Below are positions 7,768 through 16,108 of a DNA stretch of 17,757 nucleotides, piece by piece. The stretch's first letter is position 1. Each line of letters opens with the position of its first letter. A program made the translations under genes and the position numbers. The stretch spans positions 1 to 17,757 of the forward strand of contig CACZPG010000124.1 in assembly GCA_902782965.1 (NCBI GenBank). The letters run 5' to 3'. Origin of the DNA: an uncultured Lachnospiraceae bacterium (lineage in GTDB: Bacteria > Bacillota > Clostridia > Lachnospirales > Lachnospiraceae). The notes under the pieces are model-generated. The model did no database searches. It was not told the origin of the DNA and saw only the letters and a program-made list of their open reading frames with translations.

Positions 7768-10700
7768 AGCCCAGCAGGAAGTGCTGGACAGTCTGAATGA
7801 GGATCAGAATATATTGGTATCTGCAGCGGCAGGCTCCGGAAAGACTGCCGTTCTTGTTGAGCGTATAATCCGGACTATTCTGTCAGGAAAGGCTTCGGCT
7901 GATGAAATACTGGTGGTAACATTTACCAAGTCTGCAGCTGCGGAGATGAAGAACAGAATAATCAAAAGACTTGAAGAACAGGCCGGACTTGACGAGACAG
8001 GAAACCTTTCGAGACAACTGGCGTTGGCAGAGAATGCAGACATAATGACCATAGACAGTTTCTGTAATAAGGTGGTAAGAGATAATTTCAGTCTGGCAGG
8101 AGTTGACCCTTCTTTTGATGTATATGACAGCGATGAGGTATCTCTGCTTAAGGATGAAATACTTGATGAGGTGCTGGATGAACACTACAGGAATGATGAG
8201 ATATTCGCTGAACTTACTGCATTTCTCATGAAGAGAAGTTTTGATGACAGTGATATTAAGAAGATCATTCTGGATATTTTCAGAATGTCTGAAAGCTTTG
8301 CGGATTCTTATGGCTGGCTGGAGGAAGCCAGAGAGAAATATGATGATAAGGATGAAATACTTCAACAGAGGTGGGTAAAAGATTATCTGGATTATATTAA
8401 GAGTAATGCTAATGATGCATATCTGATATTTAAACAAAAAGCCGAAAAATACCGTTTGAAAGCGGAAATGTCGGATTCTCAAAGCCCGATAGGGAAAGCA
8501 GCCTCAAAACTCTTTGAAATGTATGCTGAAGATTATGAGAAGATGTCCAATGTAATGCTTTCTCAGAATTTGTCACAGGTTAAGACTGCTCTTGATGTCA
8601 GGTGGAAAAACTTCCAGAGTAAGGTTGTCAAAGATGCGTTTGGAGACGAAACTGAGGAAGCTCTGAAAAGTGAAAGAACCGGGATTAAGGATACATTTAA
8701 AGATATTTATTATAACGAAAGTATTATCAGTCAGGCTTTTCAGTCTCAGGACTTCATAAATTGTCTTATAGATATAGTCATTCATTTTAAAAATCGGCTT
8801 ATGGAAGAAAAGAGGAAACTGAAGAAATATGAGTTTGCTGATATAGCACACATGGCATTTGGTATTCTTTATGATATAGAAAACGGATCTCCAACAGAAA
8901 CAGGAAGAAGACTGTCGGAGGTTTATAAATATATTTATATTGATGAGTATCAGGACAGTAATGACCTTCAGGAAAATCTTCTGAACGCGGTTGCCCGCAG
9001 AAATAGTGATGGACAGGTAAAGAACGTGTTTATGGTTGGTGATGTAAAACAGAGCATTTACAGATTCCGACTTGCAAGGCCTGATCTTTTTAATGAGAAA
9101 GCAGCATTTTATAGTGCTGGCTGCGGAGGAAGACTTATTTCTCTAAATATGAATTATCGTTCCAGAGCAGATATACTCAACGCAACAAATTCTATCTGCA
9201 GAAATATTATGAGAGAAAGCTTCGGTGGGATTCAGTATGATGAAAATGCAGAACTGCATATACCTGATCCTGAGGATTATGAGAATAACTACCCTCCTGT
9301 AAATGCCGGTGATGCAGACAGGGTCGGAGGGGTCCCGGAGATTATATGTATTGATACGACAGTAAATGATAATCTTGGCAGACCTGAATATTCAAAAGAC
9401 GAAATAGAAGCCATATATATCGGACGTAAGATAAAGACTCTTATAGAAGGGGATCCTGCAGAGGGAATCAAACCTGCGATGGTTCTTAACGAGGCATTTA
9501 ATAAGGAGAAGCCTGAGAGTGACAGGAATCCAAGATACAGAGCAGCAACCTATGGAGATATTGTTATTCTTCAGAGAAAAGTTAAAGGCAGTACCCCTAT
9601 GGTCAGAATATATGAGCAGATGGATATTCCGGTAGTTGTAGATGATTCCTCCGGTTATTTTGATGCTATGGAGATTGAAACACTGTTATCAGTTCTGAAG
9701 GTGGTTGATAATCTTCAGCAGGATATTCCGCTGGCTTCAATTCTTCTGTCTCATATTGGAGGCCTGACAGATATTGAAATGGCAGAGGTAATCAGTTTGT
9801 CTGTGAATCAAAAGAGCAGTCTGGCTGATAAAGTGAGAGTGTTTGCCGAAGGTTATGTTGAATCAGAGGATGAGAGACTTAGAAAGGTTGCGGTGAAACT
9901 GGACAGAATCCTCGGCATGATAGAGAACTGGCGAAAACTTAAAGCTTATATAAGCGTTTCAGACCTGATTGAGAGAATTCTCAGGGAAACTAATTACAGA
10001 AGTTTTGTAGGAGCTATGCCGGACGGAAAAAGAAGAGTGGCAAATCTGGAAATGCTTAGAATCAGGGCAGAATCTTTTGAGTCAGTTCCCAATGCAGGGC
10101 TTCTTGATTTTCTGAGATATATAGAAAAATGTAAGATTCATGATATAGATTTTGCTGAGGCAGGATTGGTAAGTGAAAATGGAAATGCAGTCAGAATAAT
10201 GTCGATTCATAAAAGCAAGGGACTGGAGTTTCCTATTGTAATATTGGCTAAGGCCTCATCAGGATTTATGCTGAAAGATATGAGCGGAAAAGTTGCTGTG
10301 GATAGTGATTATCATATAGCGATGGATTATATGAGGCGGATTGATGATAATTTACTTATAAGAGACGAGAGTATAAAGAAGAATATTCTTAAGATTCTAA
10401 GTGCGAAGTCTGTCAAGACAGAAGAAGCAAGACTTCTGTATGTTGCGATGACCAGAGCCAGAGAGAAACTGTATATTACCGGAACAGTAGAGAAGAATCC
10501 ACCGGCAATAGTATCACTTTCAAAATCTTTTATGGATTTCATCAGGTTTTCTGTGAATAAAAACCTGGAGAGTGAAGCAGAAAATGAAAAATCTGATCCT
10601 TATAAGATCATAGAATTATCAATGTATTCGCTGCTTGATGATTTCAGAAAGCAGTATGTTAAGAAGAGTGTGGATTATTCAGAGGATGTTCAGCTTCTCA

Positions 10701-11590
10701 TGGATGAAATCGGCTCTCACAGGGGAAGTTATGATATTAAGGATAATCCCTATGAGTATATTTATCCTTACCAGGCTTCAACCACTGCCAAGTCCAAGCT
10801 TTCGGTTTCTGAGATTAAACATGCTGAGATGGAAAGCCATATGGTTATCACAGATACTTCTGATGAGATAGTGACGGAGTATCCGGATGATGAGAATATC
10901 CAATCCGCAGATCCGGAAGTTGATGATAATAGTTCTGAAGACGAGACAATAAAAGACGAAGCAATAGAGGATGCAGCGATAAAAGAAGAAGCAAGAAGAA
11001 AAGCTGCTCTGAGAGGTACGGTAATACACGCTCTGTTTGAACATCTTGATTATTCGGGAGTTGACAGCAGGGAGAGCCTTAAAGAAGAATTTGACCGGAT
11101 CCTGAATTCGGACAGATTTAATGAAGAGGAGAGAAAGGTAACAGATACGGACAAGCTTCTCAAATTCTTCAGTGAAGATGATAATTCACTATTCGTAAGA
11201 ATGAAACGCGCATTTCTTTCCGGCAAGCTGAGCAGAGAGAAACAGTTCATTGCAGGACTGGACCAAAGTGAGGTTCCGGGAATTACGGTTCCGGAGGATA
11301 ATGATCTGTCCGGAGAAGATTATACAGTTATTCAGGGTATTATAGATGCTTTCTTCTATGAGAAGGATGAAGCAGGTGGCGAGCATATCATACTTGTGGA
11401 TTATAAGACTGATAATGTAAAGGGTGGTCAGGAACTGCTTGACAGATATGCATCTCAGATGTATCTCTATGCACTGACACTCGAGAAACTGACCGGTTAC
11501 CTTGTAAAGGACGTAATACTTTACTCCACCAGATTCGGAGAAGTGCATTATCCGGAATGGAGAGAATATTTGAACAGAAAGAGGATATAA
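7751..11590 (+). CDS. addA: ATP-dependent helicase/nuclease AddAB, subunit AddA
   Basis: A 1279-aa UvrD/RecB-family 3'-5' helicase fused to a RecB nuclease, partner of AddB. Superfamily 1 motifs appear in order: Walker A A25-AAGSGKT-32, FTKSAAAEM, the Walker B box DEYQDSND (398-405), GDVKQSIYRFR (from 430), NYRSR, SIHKSKGLEFPIV, and motif VI YVAMTRAREKLY. The nuclease domain has the LRGTVIHALFEHLDY segment, GIIDAFF with D1199, and VDYKT (1216-1220, D1217 and K1219). Length is close to the usual ~1200-1250 aa. Between helicase and nuclease (about residues 1035-1087) lies a strongly acidic, low-complexity linker that looks longer than usual. The ATG at 7751 lies inside addB, with purine-rich AGAGGGGGC upstream. 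queF follows after 2 bp. Confidence 0.97.
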   Translation: MPNWNKAQQEVLDSLNEDQNILVSAAAGSGKTAVLVERIIRTILSGKASADEILVVTFTKSAAAEMKNRIIKRLEEQAGLDETGNLSRQLALAENADIMTIDSFCNKVVRDNFSLAGVDPSFDVYDSDEVSLLKDEILDEVLDEHYRNDEIFAELTAFLMKRSFDDSDIKKIILDIFRMSESFADSYGWLEEAREKYDDKDEILQQRWVKDYLDYIKSNANDAYLIFKQKAEKYRLKAEMSDSQSPIGKAASKLFEMYAEDYEKMSNVMLSQNLSQVKTALDVRWKNFQSKVVKDAFGDETEEALKSERTGIKDTFKDIYYNESIISQAFQSQDFINCLIDIVIHFKNRLMEEKRKLKKYEFADIAHMAFGILYDIENGSPTETGRRLSEVYKYIYIDEYQDSNDLQENLLNAVARRNSDGQVKNVFMVGDVKQSIYRFRLARPDLFNEKAAFYSAGCGGRLISLNMNYRSRADILNATNSICRNIMRESFGGIQYDENAELHIPDPEDYENNYPPVNAGDADRVGGVPEIICIDTTVNDNLGRPEYSKDEIEAIYIGRKIKTLIEGDPAEGIKPAMVLNEAFNKEKPESDRNPRYRAATYGDIVILQRKVKGSTPMVRIYEQMDIPVVVDDSSGYFDAMEIETLLSVLKVVDNLQQDIPLASILLSHIGGLTDIEMAEVISLSVNQKSSLADKVRVFAEGYVESEDERLRKVAVKLDRILGMIENWRKLKAYISVSDLIERILRETNYRSFVGAMPDGKRRVANLEMLRIRAESFESVPNAGLLDFLRYIEKCKIHDIDFAEAGLVSENGNAVRIMSIHKSKGLEFPIVILAKASSGFMLKDMSGKVAVDSDYHIAMDYMRRIDDNLLIRDESIKKNILKILSAKSVKTEEARLLYVAMTRAREKLYITGTVEKNPPAIVSLSKSFMDFIRFSVNKNLESEAENEKSDPYKIIELSMYSLLDDFRKQYVKKSVDYSEDVQLLMDEIGSHRGSYDIKDNPYEYIYPYQASTTAKSKLSVSEIKHAEMESHMVITDTSDEIVTEYPDDENIQSADPEVDDNSSEDETIKDEAIEDAAIKEEARRKAALRGTVIHALFEHLDYSGVDSRESLKEEFDRILNSDRFNEEERKVTDTDKLLKFFSEDDNSLFVRMKRAFLSGKLSREKQFIAGLDQSEVPGITVPEDNDLSGEDYTVIQGIIDAFFYEKDEAGGEHIILVDYKTDNVKGGQELLDRYASQMYLYALTLEKLTGYLVKDVILYSTRFGEVHYPEWREYLNRKRI

Positions 11591-11592
11591 TT

Positions 11593-12075
11593 ATGAGAGA
11601 GAAAGAAGACCTGACATTACTTGGAAATCAAGGGACGAAGTATCCGCAGGATTACTGCCCGGAGGTGCTTGAAACCTTCGAGAATAAACATCCGGATAAT
11701 GATTATTTCGTTAAATTCAACTGCCCGGAATTTACCAGCCTGTGTCCGATTACCGGACAGCCGGATTTTGCTACAATTTACATTTCTTATGTGCCGAATA
11801 TCAGGATGGTAGAGAGTAAGTCTCTTAAGCTGTACCTTTTCAGCTTCCGTAATCACGGAGATTTTCATGAGGACTGTGTGAATAAGATTATGAAGGATCT
11901 TATAGAATTAATGGATCCGAAATATATTGAAGTATGGGGTAAGTTTACTCCCCGCGGAGGAATCTCCATAGATCCTTATGCTAATTATGGTAAGCCGGGA
12001 ACCAAGTGGGAGGAGGTTGCCTGGGACCGCCTTTCTCATCACGACATGAATCCGGAGAAGGTTGATAACAGATAG
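11593..12075 (+). CDS. queF: NADPH-dependent 7-cyano-7-deazaguanine (preQ0) reductase
   Basis: Reduces the nitrile of preQ0 to the aminomethyl group of preQ1, the base inserted into tRNA on the way to queuosine. A 160-aa unimodal (YkvM/B. subtilis-type) enzyme of the tunnelling-fold superfamily. The catalytic Cys51 (SLCPITGQPDF) forms the thioimide intermediate, Asp58 is the proton donor, and the QueF signature ESKSLKLYLFSFRNHGDFHE provides the NADPH-binding region with the substrate Glu. I choose the ATG at 11593, with AAGAGG upstream and 2 bp after addA. A longer in-frame reading from 11557 would run inside addA and adds no conserved residues. No queC, queD or queE is in the window, so the rest of the pathway must lie elsewhere or preQ0 is supplied otherwise. 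Confidence 0.95.
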   Translation: MREKEDLTLLGNQGTKYPQDYCPEVLETFENKHPDNDYFVKFNCPEFTSLCPITGQPDFATIYISYVPNIRMVESKSLKLYLFSFRNHGDFHEDCVNKIMKDLIELMDPKYIEVWGKFTPRGGISIDPYANYGKPGTKWEEVAWDRLSHHDMNPEKVDNR

Positions 12076-12096
12076 AAGGACTTGACGAGGAATATT

Positions 12097-13404
12097 ATGA
12101 CAAACTATGAAAATGCAGTTGAATATATCAGTGACATACCACGCTTTGCCCCTAAGACCGGTCTTGATAATACCAGGATAATCCTGAGTGAACTTGGCAG
12201 TCCGCAGCGTAGTTCGAAGGTGGTGCATGTGGCGGGAACGAACGGCAAAGGTTCTGTTGCGAAGATGACTGCTCTGATGCTTGAGAAGAAAGGGTATAGA
12301 ACAGGTTTATTTATTTCTCCGCATCTGATCAGGATGAATGAGAGAATCTCCATAAACGGCGAAGAAATATCTGATGCCGATTTTGTGGATATTTATGATA
12401 GGGTGATGAACGCAGTCCTTCGGCTGAAGGATAGTAATGCTGATTTCCGGCATCCGGCATATTTTGAATTTCTTTTTGTAATGGCGGCATTATATTTCAG
12501 CGATAAGAAATGTGATTATGTGGTTTATGAGACCGGACTGGGAGGAAGGCTTGATGCTACAAATGTCACAGAGCCGGTAGTCAGTATCATTACTTCGATC
12601 GGTCTCGATCATATGCAGTATCTGGGAAATACCATAGAAAAAATTGCCGGTGAAAAAGCCGGAATAATCAAGACAGGCATTCCCGTGGTGTATAATACCG
12701 GAAGTGAGACTGCAGATAAGGTTATTGAAGAAACAGCAGGAAACAAGGGAAGTGACCTGATAAAGGCAGCCTATAACTCTGAAGATAATAATTCGCTAAA
12801 TGTATTTCTGCAGGAGATATTCGGTGATGCACAGCCTTTGTATCAATACGATAATGCATCAACAGCTATAGCTGCTTTTATGACAGTTATGGAGGCGCAG
12901 AATTTTGATGAGGTCCGGGATGCGGTTGGAGCTGCTCTGAAAGAATTCTACTGGCCCGGAAGAATGCAGTATATTGCTCCGAATGTTATCATTGATGGGG
13001 CCCATAATGAGGATGCTGTCATGAAGATGACAGATTCACTGCTGGCAGTTCAGGATAGGGTAGGCCGGAAAGGTATCAATATTTTCTTCGCAGTGTCCAG
13101 TGATAAAGATTATGAGACGATTATCAGGCTTCTTTGTCAGAAATTAAATATAGAAAAAGTGTATGTGACGGAAATTAATTCTGACAGAAGAGAAGACATT
13201 ACTACGGTGATTAATCTGTTCCGAAAATATCTTCCGTCAGAGAAGCAGTATAATGTGGTGGGAAGCTCAGATATGGAACAGATGTGGGAAACGGCCAAAG
13301 GTGAACTTCAGAAGGAAGAGCTTCTTCTTGCAGTCGGTTCACTATATATGGCAGGTGAACTACTTGAATATGAAGATGGTTTACATAATCTTTCGACAAA
13401 ATAG
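12097..13404 (+). CDS. folC: Folylpolyglutamate synthase / dihydrofolate synthase
   Basis: A Mur-ligase-family ATP-dependent enzyme that adds glutamate to folates, and in many bacteria also to dihydropteroate. The P-loop is G47-TNGKGS-53. Further family segments are FISPHLIRMNERI, ETGLGGRLDATNV, SIGLDHMQYLG followed by EKIAGEKAGIIK, and the C-domain WPGRMQ and IDGAHNEDA. Length 435 aa is typical. The start is set at the ATG at 12097: GACGAGG (12084-12090) sits 6 nt upstream. An in-frame TTG at 12082 has AGAAGGA only 1 nt before it, too close. It lies 21 bp after queF and is the last gene of the addB operon. Whether it has dihydrofolate synthase as well as polyglutamylation activity cannot be told from the sequence. 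Confidence 0.95.
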   Translation: MTNYENAVEYISDIPRFAPKTGLDNTRIILSELGSPQRSSKVVHVAGTNGKGSVAKMTALMLEKKGYRTGLFISPHLIRMNERISINGEEISDADFVDIYDRVMNAVLRLKDSNADFRHPAYFEFLFVMAALYFSDKKCDYVVYETGLGGRLDATNVTEPVVSIITSIGLDHMQYLGNTIEKIAGEKAGIIKTGIPVVYNTGSETADKVIEETAGNKGSDLIKAAYNSEDNNSLNVFLQEIFGDAQPLYQYDNASTAIAAFMTVMEAQNFDEVRDAVGAALKEFYWPGRMQYIAPNVIIDGAHNEDAVMKMTDSLLAVQDRVGRKGINIFFAVSSDKDYETIIRLLCQKLNIEKVYVTEINSDRREDITTVINLFRKYLPSEKQYNVVGSSDMEQMWETAKGELQKEELLLAVGSLYMAGELLEYEDGLHNLSTK

Positions 13405-13414
13405 TTTACATAAT
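13379..13414. repeat. Short direct repeat across the folC stop codon
   Basis: GTTTACATAAT occurs at 13379-13389 and again at 13404-13414, exactly 25 bp apart. The first copy is inside the folC C-terminal codons and the second begins on the last base of the stop. An inverted GTAAACT lies at 13454-13460, just before the next -10 box. It may be a local duplication, or weak operator half-sites; no function is shown. Confidence 0.4.
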
Positions 13415-13440
13415 ATGTCAGAATGATTATTTTGACTTAA

Positions 13441-13470
13441 TTAACCACTTGTAGTAAACTCGTGTATAAT
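13441..13470 (+). promoter_or_regulatory. Promoter for the 13552-16094 operon
   Basis: A perfect -10 TATAAT at 13465-13470 preceded by TG, with -35 TTAACC (13441-13446) 18 nt upstream. The leader to the ATG at 13552 would be about 75 nt and contains a perfect 11-bp palindrome TAATCGGATTA. I see no intrinsic terminator between folC and this promoter, so some read-through from the addB operon is possible. Confidence 0.6.
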
Positions 13471-13551
13471 GCTGTGAAAGCATGGTTGTATTACTAATCG
13501 GATTATTACACTAGGTACTGTTAATCAGGAATCAATAAGAAGGTGCAAGTT

Positions 13552-13707
13552 ATGATAGATTTTGATGAAGAAATCAAGAGATTCACTCCAAGCCTTGAGG
13601 TGAGTCAGGCTGATGAAGATGTTTATAAGGATGATCTGAAGGACATTACTGATATAGTAATGCAGATGACTGAGGATTTAAGAGGGAGTTATATAAATGG
13701 CAGGTAG
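13552..13707 (+). CDS. Small acidic protein of unknown function (51 aa)
   Basis: A 51-aa reading frame beginning MIDFDEEIKRF and ending at TAG 13705-13707. The ribosome site AGAAGGTG (13538-13545) is 6 nt before the ATG, and it is the first start after the promoter at 13441-13470. Composition is strongly acidic (14 Asp/Glu against 6 Lys/Arg), with a probable amphipathic helix over residues 26-44. There is no signal peptide, membrane segment or cysteine. Its end overlaps the next gene by 11 bp, which suggests translational coupling and a shared job. I recognise no family. The start signal, promoter position and overlap make it likely to be a real gene rather than a leader peptide by chance. 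Confidence 0.75.
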   Translation: MIDFDEEIKRFTPSLEVSQADEDVYKDDLKDITDIVMQMTEDLRGSYINGR

Positions 13708-14971
13708 ACGCAGCTGTATCTATTGCGGAGAACTTGTAGGTGTAAATGGCTACTGCAGATCCTGCGGACTGGGTCAGGACTTTCTCTGGAAGGCGGGCAA
13801 TACCTCAGAGTATCATCTGAATGTTGCGATTGACCGAATCGGTGTCAGGGATCTGAGTGGAGCTATTGATTCACTTAAAATGTCTCTCAGATATAATAAA
13901 ACAAATACAAATGCACTTACCCTCCTGGGACTGGTCTATTATGAAATGGGTGAAACAGTTGAGGCGCTTAAATACTGGGTGATCAGTGTGAATTATAAGT
14001 CTAAGGATAATCCTGCGGTCAGATATCTTAAAGAACTGAGGGATGATCCTGAGACACTGGTTAAAGCCAGTGAGACAGCAAGGGATTTCAATAAGGGTCT
14101 TGAACTTGCCCAGAGTCATGATTTTGATCTGGCTGTAATGCAACTCAGAAAATGCATAAGTGCTAATCCGAAATATGTTAAGGCATACCTTCTGCTGAGT
14201 CTTATTTCTGTTGCTCAGAACAGAATGGGTGTGGCTAAGAAATATATTTCCAGGGTAATGGCCATTGACAGAGCTAACCCGATAGCTCTTGATTTTCTTC
14301 GTGAAATGGGTGAATCTGAAATGGATATCAGCCGTCTTGCCGAGGAAGGAATAAATGATGCATCGGATCTTTTCAGTTTCTATGGAATGGAACAGTCTCC
14401 CGGAGAAAGACCGGCGAAGAAGATAGTTCCGAAGGAACAGGAGAAGACCAGAAGTCTCAGATTGAAGCGATATAAGGACCAGAGTCTTGCGAAGTTTTCG
14501 AATATATATATGATTGCAGGTGTAGTAATAGGTCTGCTGGTGTTCTATTTCCTTCTTGCACCTGATATGAAGAAGAACTACGATGAGAAGCTTAGAGAAA
14601 TGGAGACTTCTTATAATCAGACTATTTCCACCAAGAATAATGAGATAGAGAATCTGAAGATGGAGGTTGAAGGCCTCAGCACCAAGAATTCAGATTATGA
14701 AACCAATCAGGCTACAATGGAGAAGAAGATTAAGAGTCTTACTTCAGAGGTAGATATTCTCAAACAGACTGTTGAAAGTGGAGGAATGGTTTCAGCAGAT
14801 GCACTTTCACAGACGACCACTGATGATGTAGGTGAGGTGGAAACATCGGCAACAGGCGTTACAAGAAATGAAGGAGATGCTGATAACAGAAATGCTGCTG
14901 CCGAAAGAAATAATGCTAATGTTATAGGAATCACGACAGATTCCATAGAGGGTATAATCAACAATGAGTAA
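13697..14971 (+). CDS. Zinc-ribbon / TPR / single-TM / coiled-coil protein
   Basis: A 424-aa modular protein. An N-terminal zinc ribbon C7-x2-C10-x9-C20-x2-C23 is followed by TPR-like helical repeats (about residues 38-205, with the pattern NALTLLGLVYYEMGETVEALKY and again KAYLLLSLISVAQNRMGVAKKY, each shown here in part). A basic stretch (250-266) precedes one membrane segment (about 269-288). Then come a charged coiled coil (about 291-361) and a low-complexity Ser/Thr/Asn-rich tail. The basic residues before the helix suggest the ribbon and TPRs are cytoplasmic and the coiled coil is outside, without a signal peptide. The start lies inside the 51-aa gene, with AGAGGGAG 8 nt upstream. The 3' end overlaps the glycerophosphotransferase gene by 8 bp. 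It probably acts as a membrane scaffold or sensor linking cytoplasm to envelope; no specific function is known to me. Confidence 0.8.
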   Translation: MAGRRSCIYCGELVGVNGYCRSCGLGQDFLWKAGNTSEYHLNVAIDRIGVRDLSGAIDSLKMSLRYNKTNTNALTLLGLVYYEMGETVEALKYWVISVNYKSKDNPAVRYLKELRDDPETLVKASETARDFNKGLELAQSHDFDLAVMQLRKCISANPKYVKAYLLLSLISVAQNRMGVAKKYISRVMAIDRANPIALDFLREMGESEMDISRLAEEGINDASDLFSFYGMEQSPGERPAKKIVPKEQEKTRSLRLKRYKDQSLAKFSNIYMIAGVVIGLLVFYFLLAPDMKKNYDEKLREMETSYNQTISTKNNEIENLKMEVEGLSTKNSDYETNQATMEKKIKSLTSEVDILKQTVESGGMVSADALSQTTTDDVGEVETSATGVTRNEGDADNRNAAAERNNANVIGITTDSIEGIINNE

Positions 14972-16094
14972 AGGTATAGGATTCAGAATTAAACAGTACA
15001 TTAAAATGTTTATTCAGAATAAATATCTTCCGGCCATATACAGAAAGGCTGTAAGAAATACTAAGGTTGATAGAAATACCGTTATAATTGCTGACATGCA
15101 CAGTGACAGTATTCCCTATAGTATGAAAGCGGTTTATGACAGACTTAAAGCAGATGGGAAGCGGGTTCTGGTATATTGCCGCGACATGAACAATATGTCC
15201 TACAGGGAGCTTGTCAGCTATTTGAAATCTTTTATGAAGGATTATGCAGCTGCAGGTTATGTATTTATCTGCAGCTATTTTCTTCCTGTATCTTCCTGCG
15301 AGAAGCGTGAAGAGACTAAGGTGATCCAGCTCTGGCATTCCGGAGGTCTGTTAAAGAAAATGGGTTACGACACTCCTGATGATATACCTGAGTATTACAA
15401 AGGAAATGTAACAAGAAATTATGATCTGGTAACTGTCAGTTCGGAAATCTGTGTTCCGGTGTGGGAGAAGGCGCTTCATCTTCCGAAGAGAGTAACCAGG
15501 GCTACTGGCCTGGCGAGAACGGATGTTTACTTCGATGATGACTGGAATATAGAGAAGAGGGAACTGTTCTATAAATTGTATCCGGAAGCTAAAGGCAAGA
15601 GGGTAGTGCTATACGCTCCTTCCTTTACCGGAAATGCAGCTAATCCCAGATGCAGGGGACTTAAGTCAGTAAGAAAGGTATTTGAAAGTCTGGATGATAA
15701 CTATTTTCTCATAATCCGGCTTCATCCTAATCTCAGAAAGAAATATCCAAAGTACTGGAATGATAAAACCAGACAAATGCCTGCGGAAGATCTTCTGCCT
15801 GTGACAAGTGTACTGATTACGGATTATTCTTCGATTCTTTTTGATTATTCTCTATACAGAAAGCCTTTCATTCTGTTCTGTCCTGATATTGAGGAATTTG
15901 AAAAGACCAGAGGATTCTATGTGGATCCGGAGACATTTCCGGCACCACTTGCCAGAACAGAAGAGGAACTGGAAGTGGCTCTCAGGGAAAGAAAATATTT
16001 CGATTACAGCGAGCAGGACTATGAACAGTTCTATGAGAAATATATGGGAAGCTGTAAAGGGGACAGTATAAATAAAATACTGTCAGTCGTATAA
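14964..16094 (+). CDS. CDP-glycerol glycerophosphotransferase family protein (TagB/TagF-like)
   Basis: A 376-aa GT-B-fold enzyme of the family that transfers glycerol-phosphate (or ribitol-phosphate) from CDP-alcohols onto teichoic acids and related envelope polymers. The conserved W124-H125 motif occurs as QLWHSGGLLKKMG. The C-terminal half has LYAPSFTG, IIRLHPN (H254) and TDYSSILFDY (286-295), followed by KPFILFCPD. These match the two catalytic His regions of TagF-type enzymes. The usual WHG reads WHS here. There is no N-terminal glycosyltransferase-2 domain and no transmembrane helix; the basic N-terminus (KQYIKMFIQNKYLP) could bind the membrane surface. The ATG at 14964 overlaps the previous gene by 8 bp; its ribosome site (AGAGG) is rather distant, consistent with coupled translation. 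The acceptor polymer cannot be inferred, and no tag/tar genes are adjacent. Confidence 0.88.
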   Translation: MSKGIGFRIKQYIKMFIQNKYLPAIYRKAVRNTKVDRNTVIIADMHSDSIPYSMKAVYDRLKADGKRVLVYCRDMNNMSYRELVSYLKSFMKDYAAAGYVFICSYFLPVSSCEKREETKVIQLWHSGGLLKKMGYDTPDDIPEYYKGNVTRNYDLVTVSSEICVPVWEKALHLPKRVTRATGLARTDVYFDDDWNIEKRELFYKLYPEAKGKRVVLYAPSFTGNAANPRCRGLKSVRKVFESLDDNYFLIIRLHPNLRKKYPKYWNDKTRQMPAEDLLPVTSVLITDYSSILFDYSLYRKPFILFCPDIEEFEKTRGFYVDPETFPAPLARTEEELEVALRERKYFDYSEQDYEQFYEKYMGSCKGDSINKILSVV

Positions 16095-16108
16095 ACGACA
16101 GACAGTAT
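16077..16108. terminator. Bidirectional terminator shared by convergent genes
   Basis: Arms 16077-16090 and 16095-16108 pair with a single A-A mismatch around a 4-nt ATAA loop. T-rich DNA follows on the plus strand (TTTGTTTTC) and ATTTTATT follows on the minus strand. The stop codon of the upstream plus-strand gene (16092-16094) falls in the loop, and the stop of the minus-strand regulator (16108-16110) falls at the foot of the stem. Confidence 0.75.

Noticed and set aside
7883..8482. 199-aa minus-strand open frame inside addA
   Set aside because: Antisense to conserved helicase sequence, no family features.
11557..11592. Upstream start for queF
   Set aside because: In-frame extension runs inside addA; the ATG at 11593 has its own ribosome site and matches the family length.
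12082..12096. TTG start for folC
   Set aside because: Its purine-rich site is only 1 nt away; the ATG at 12097 has properly spaced GACGAGG.
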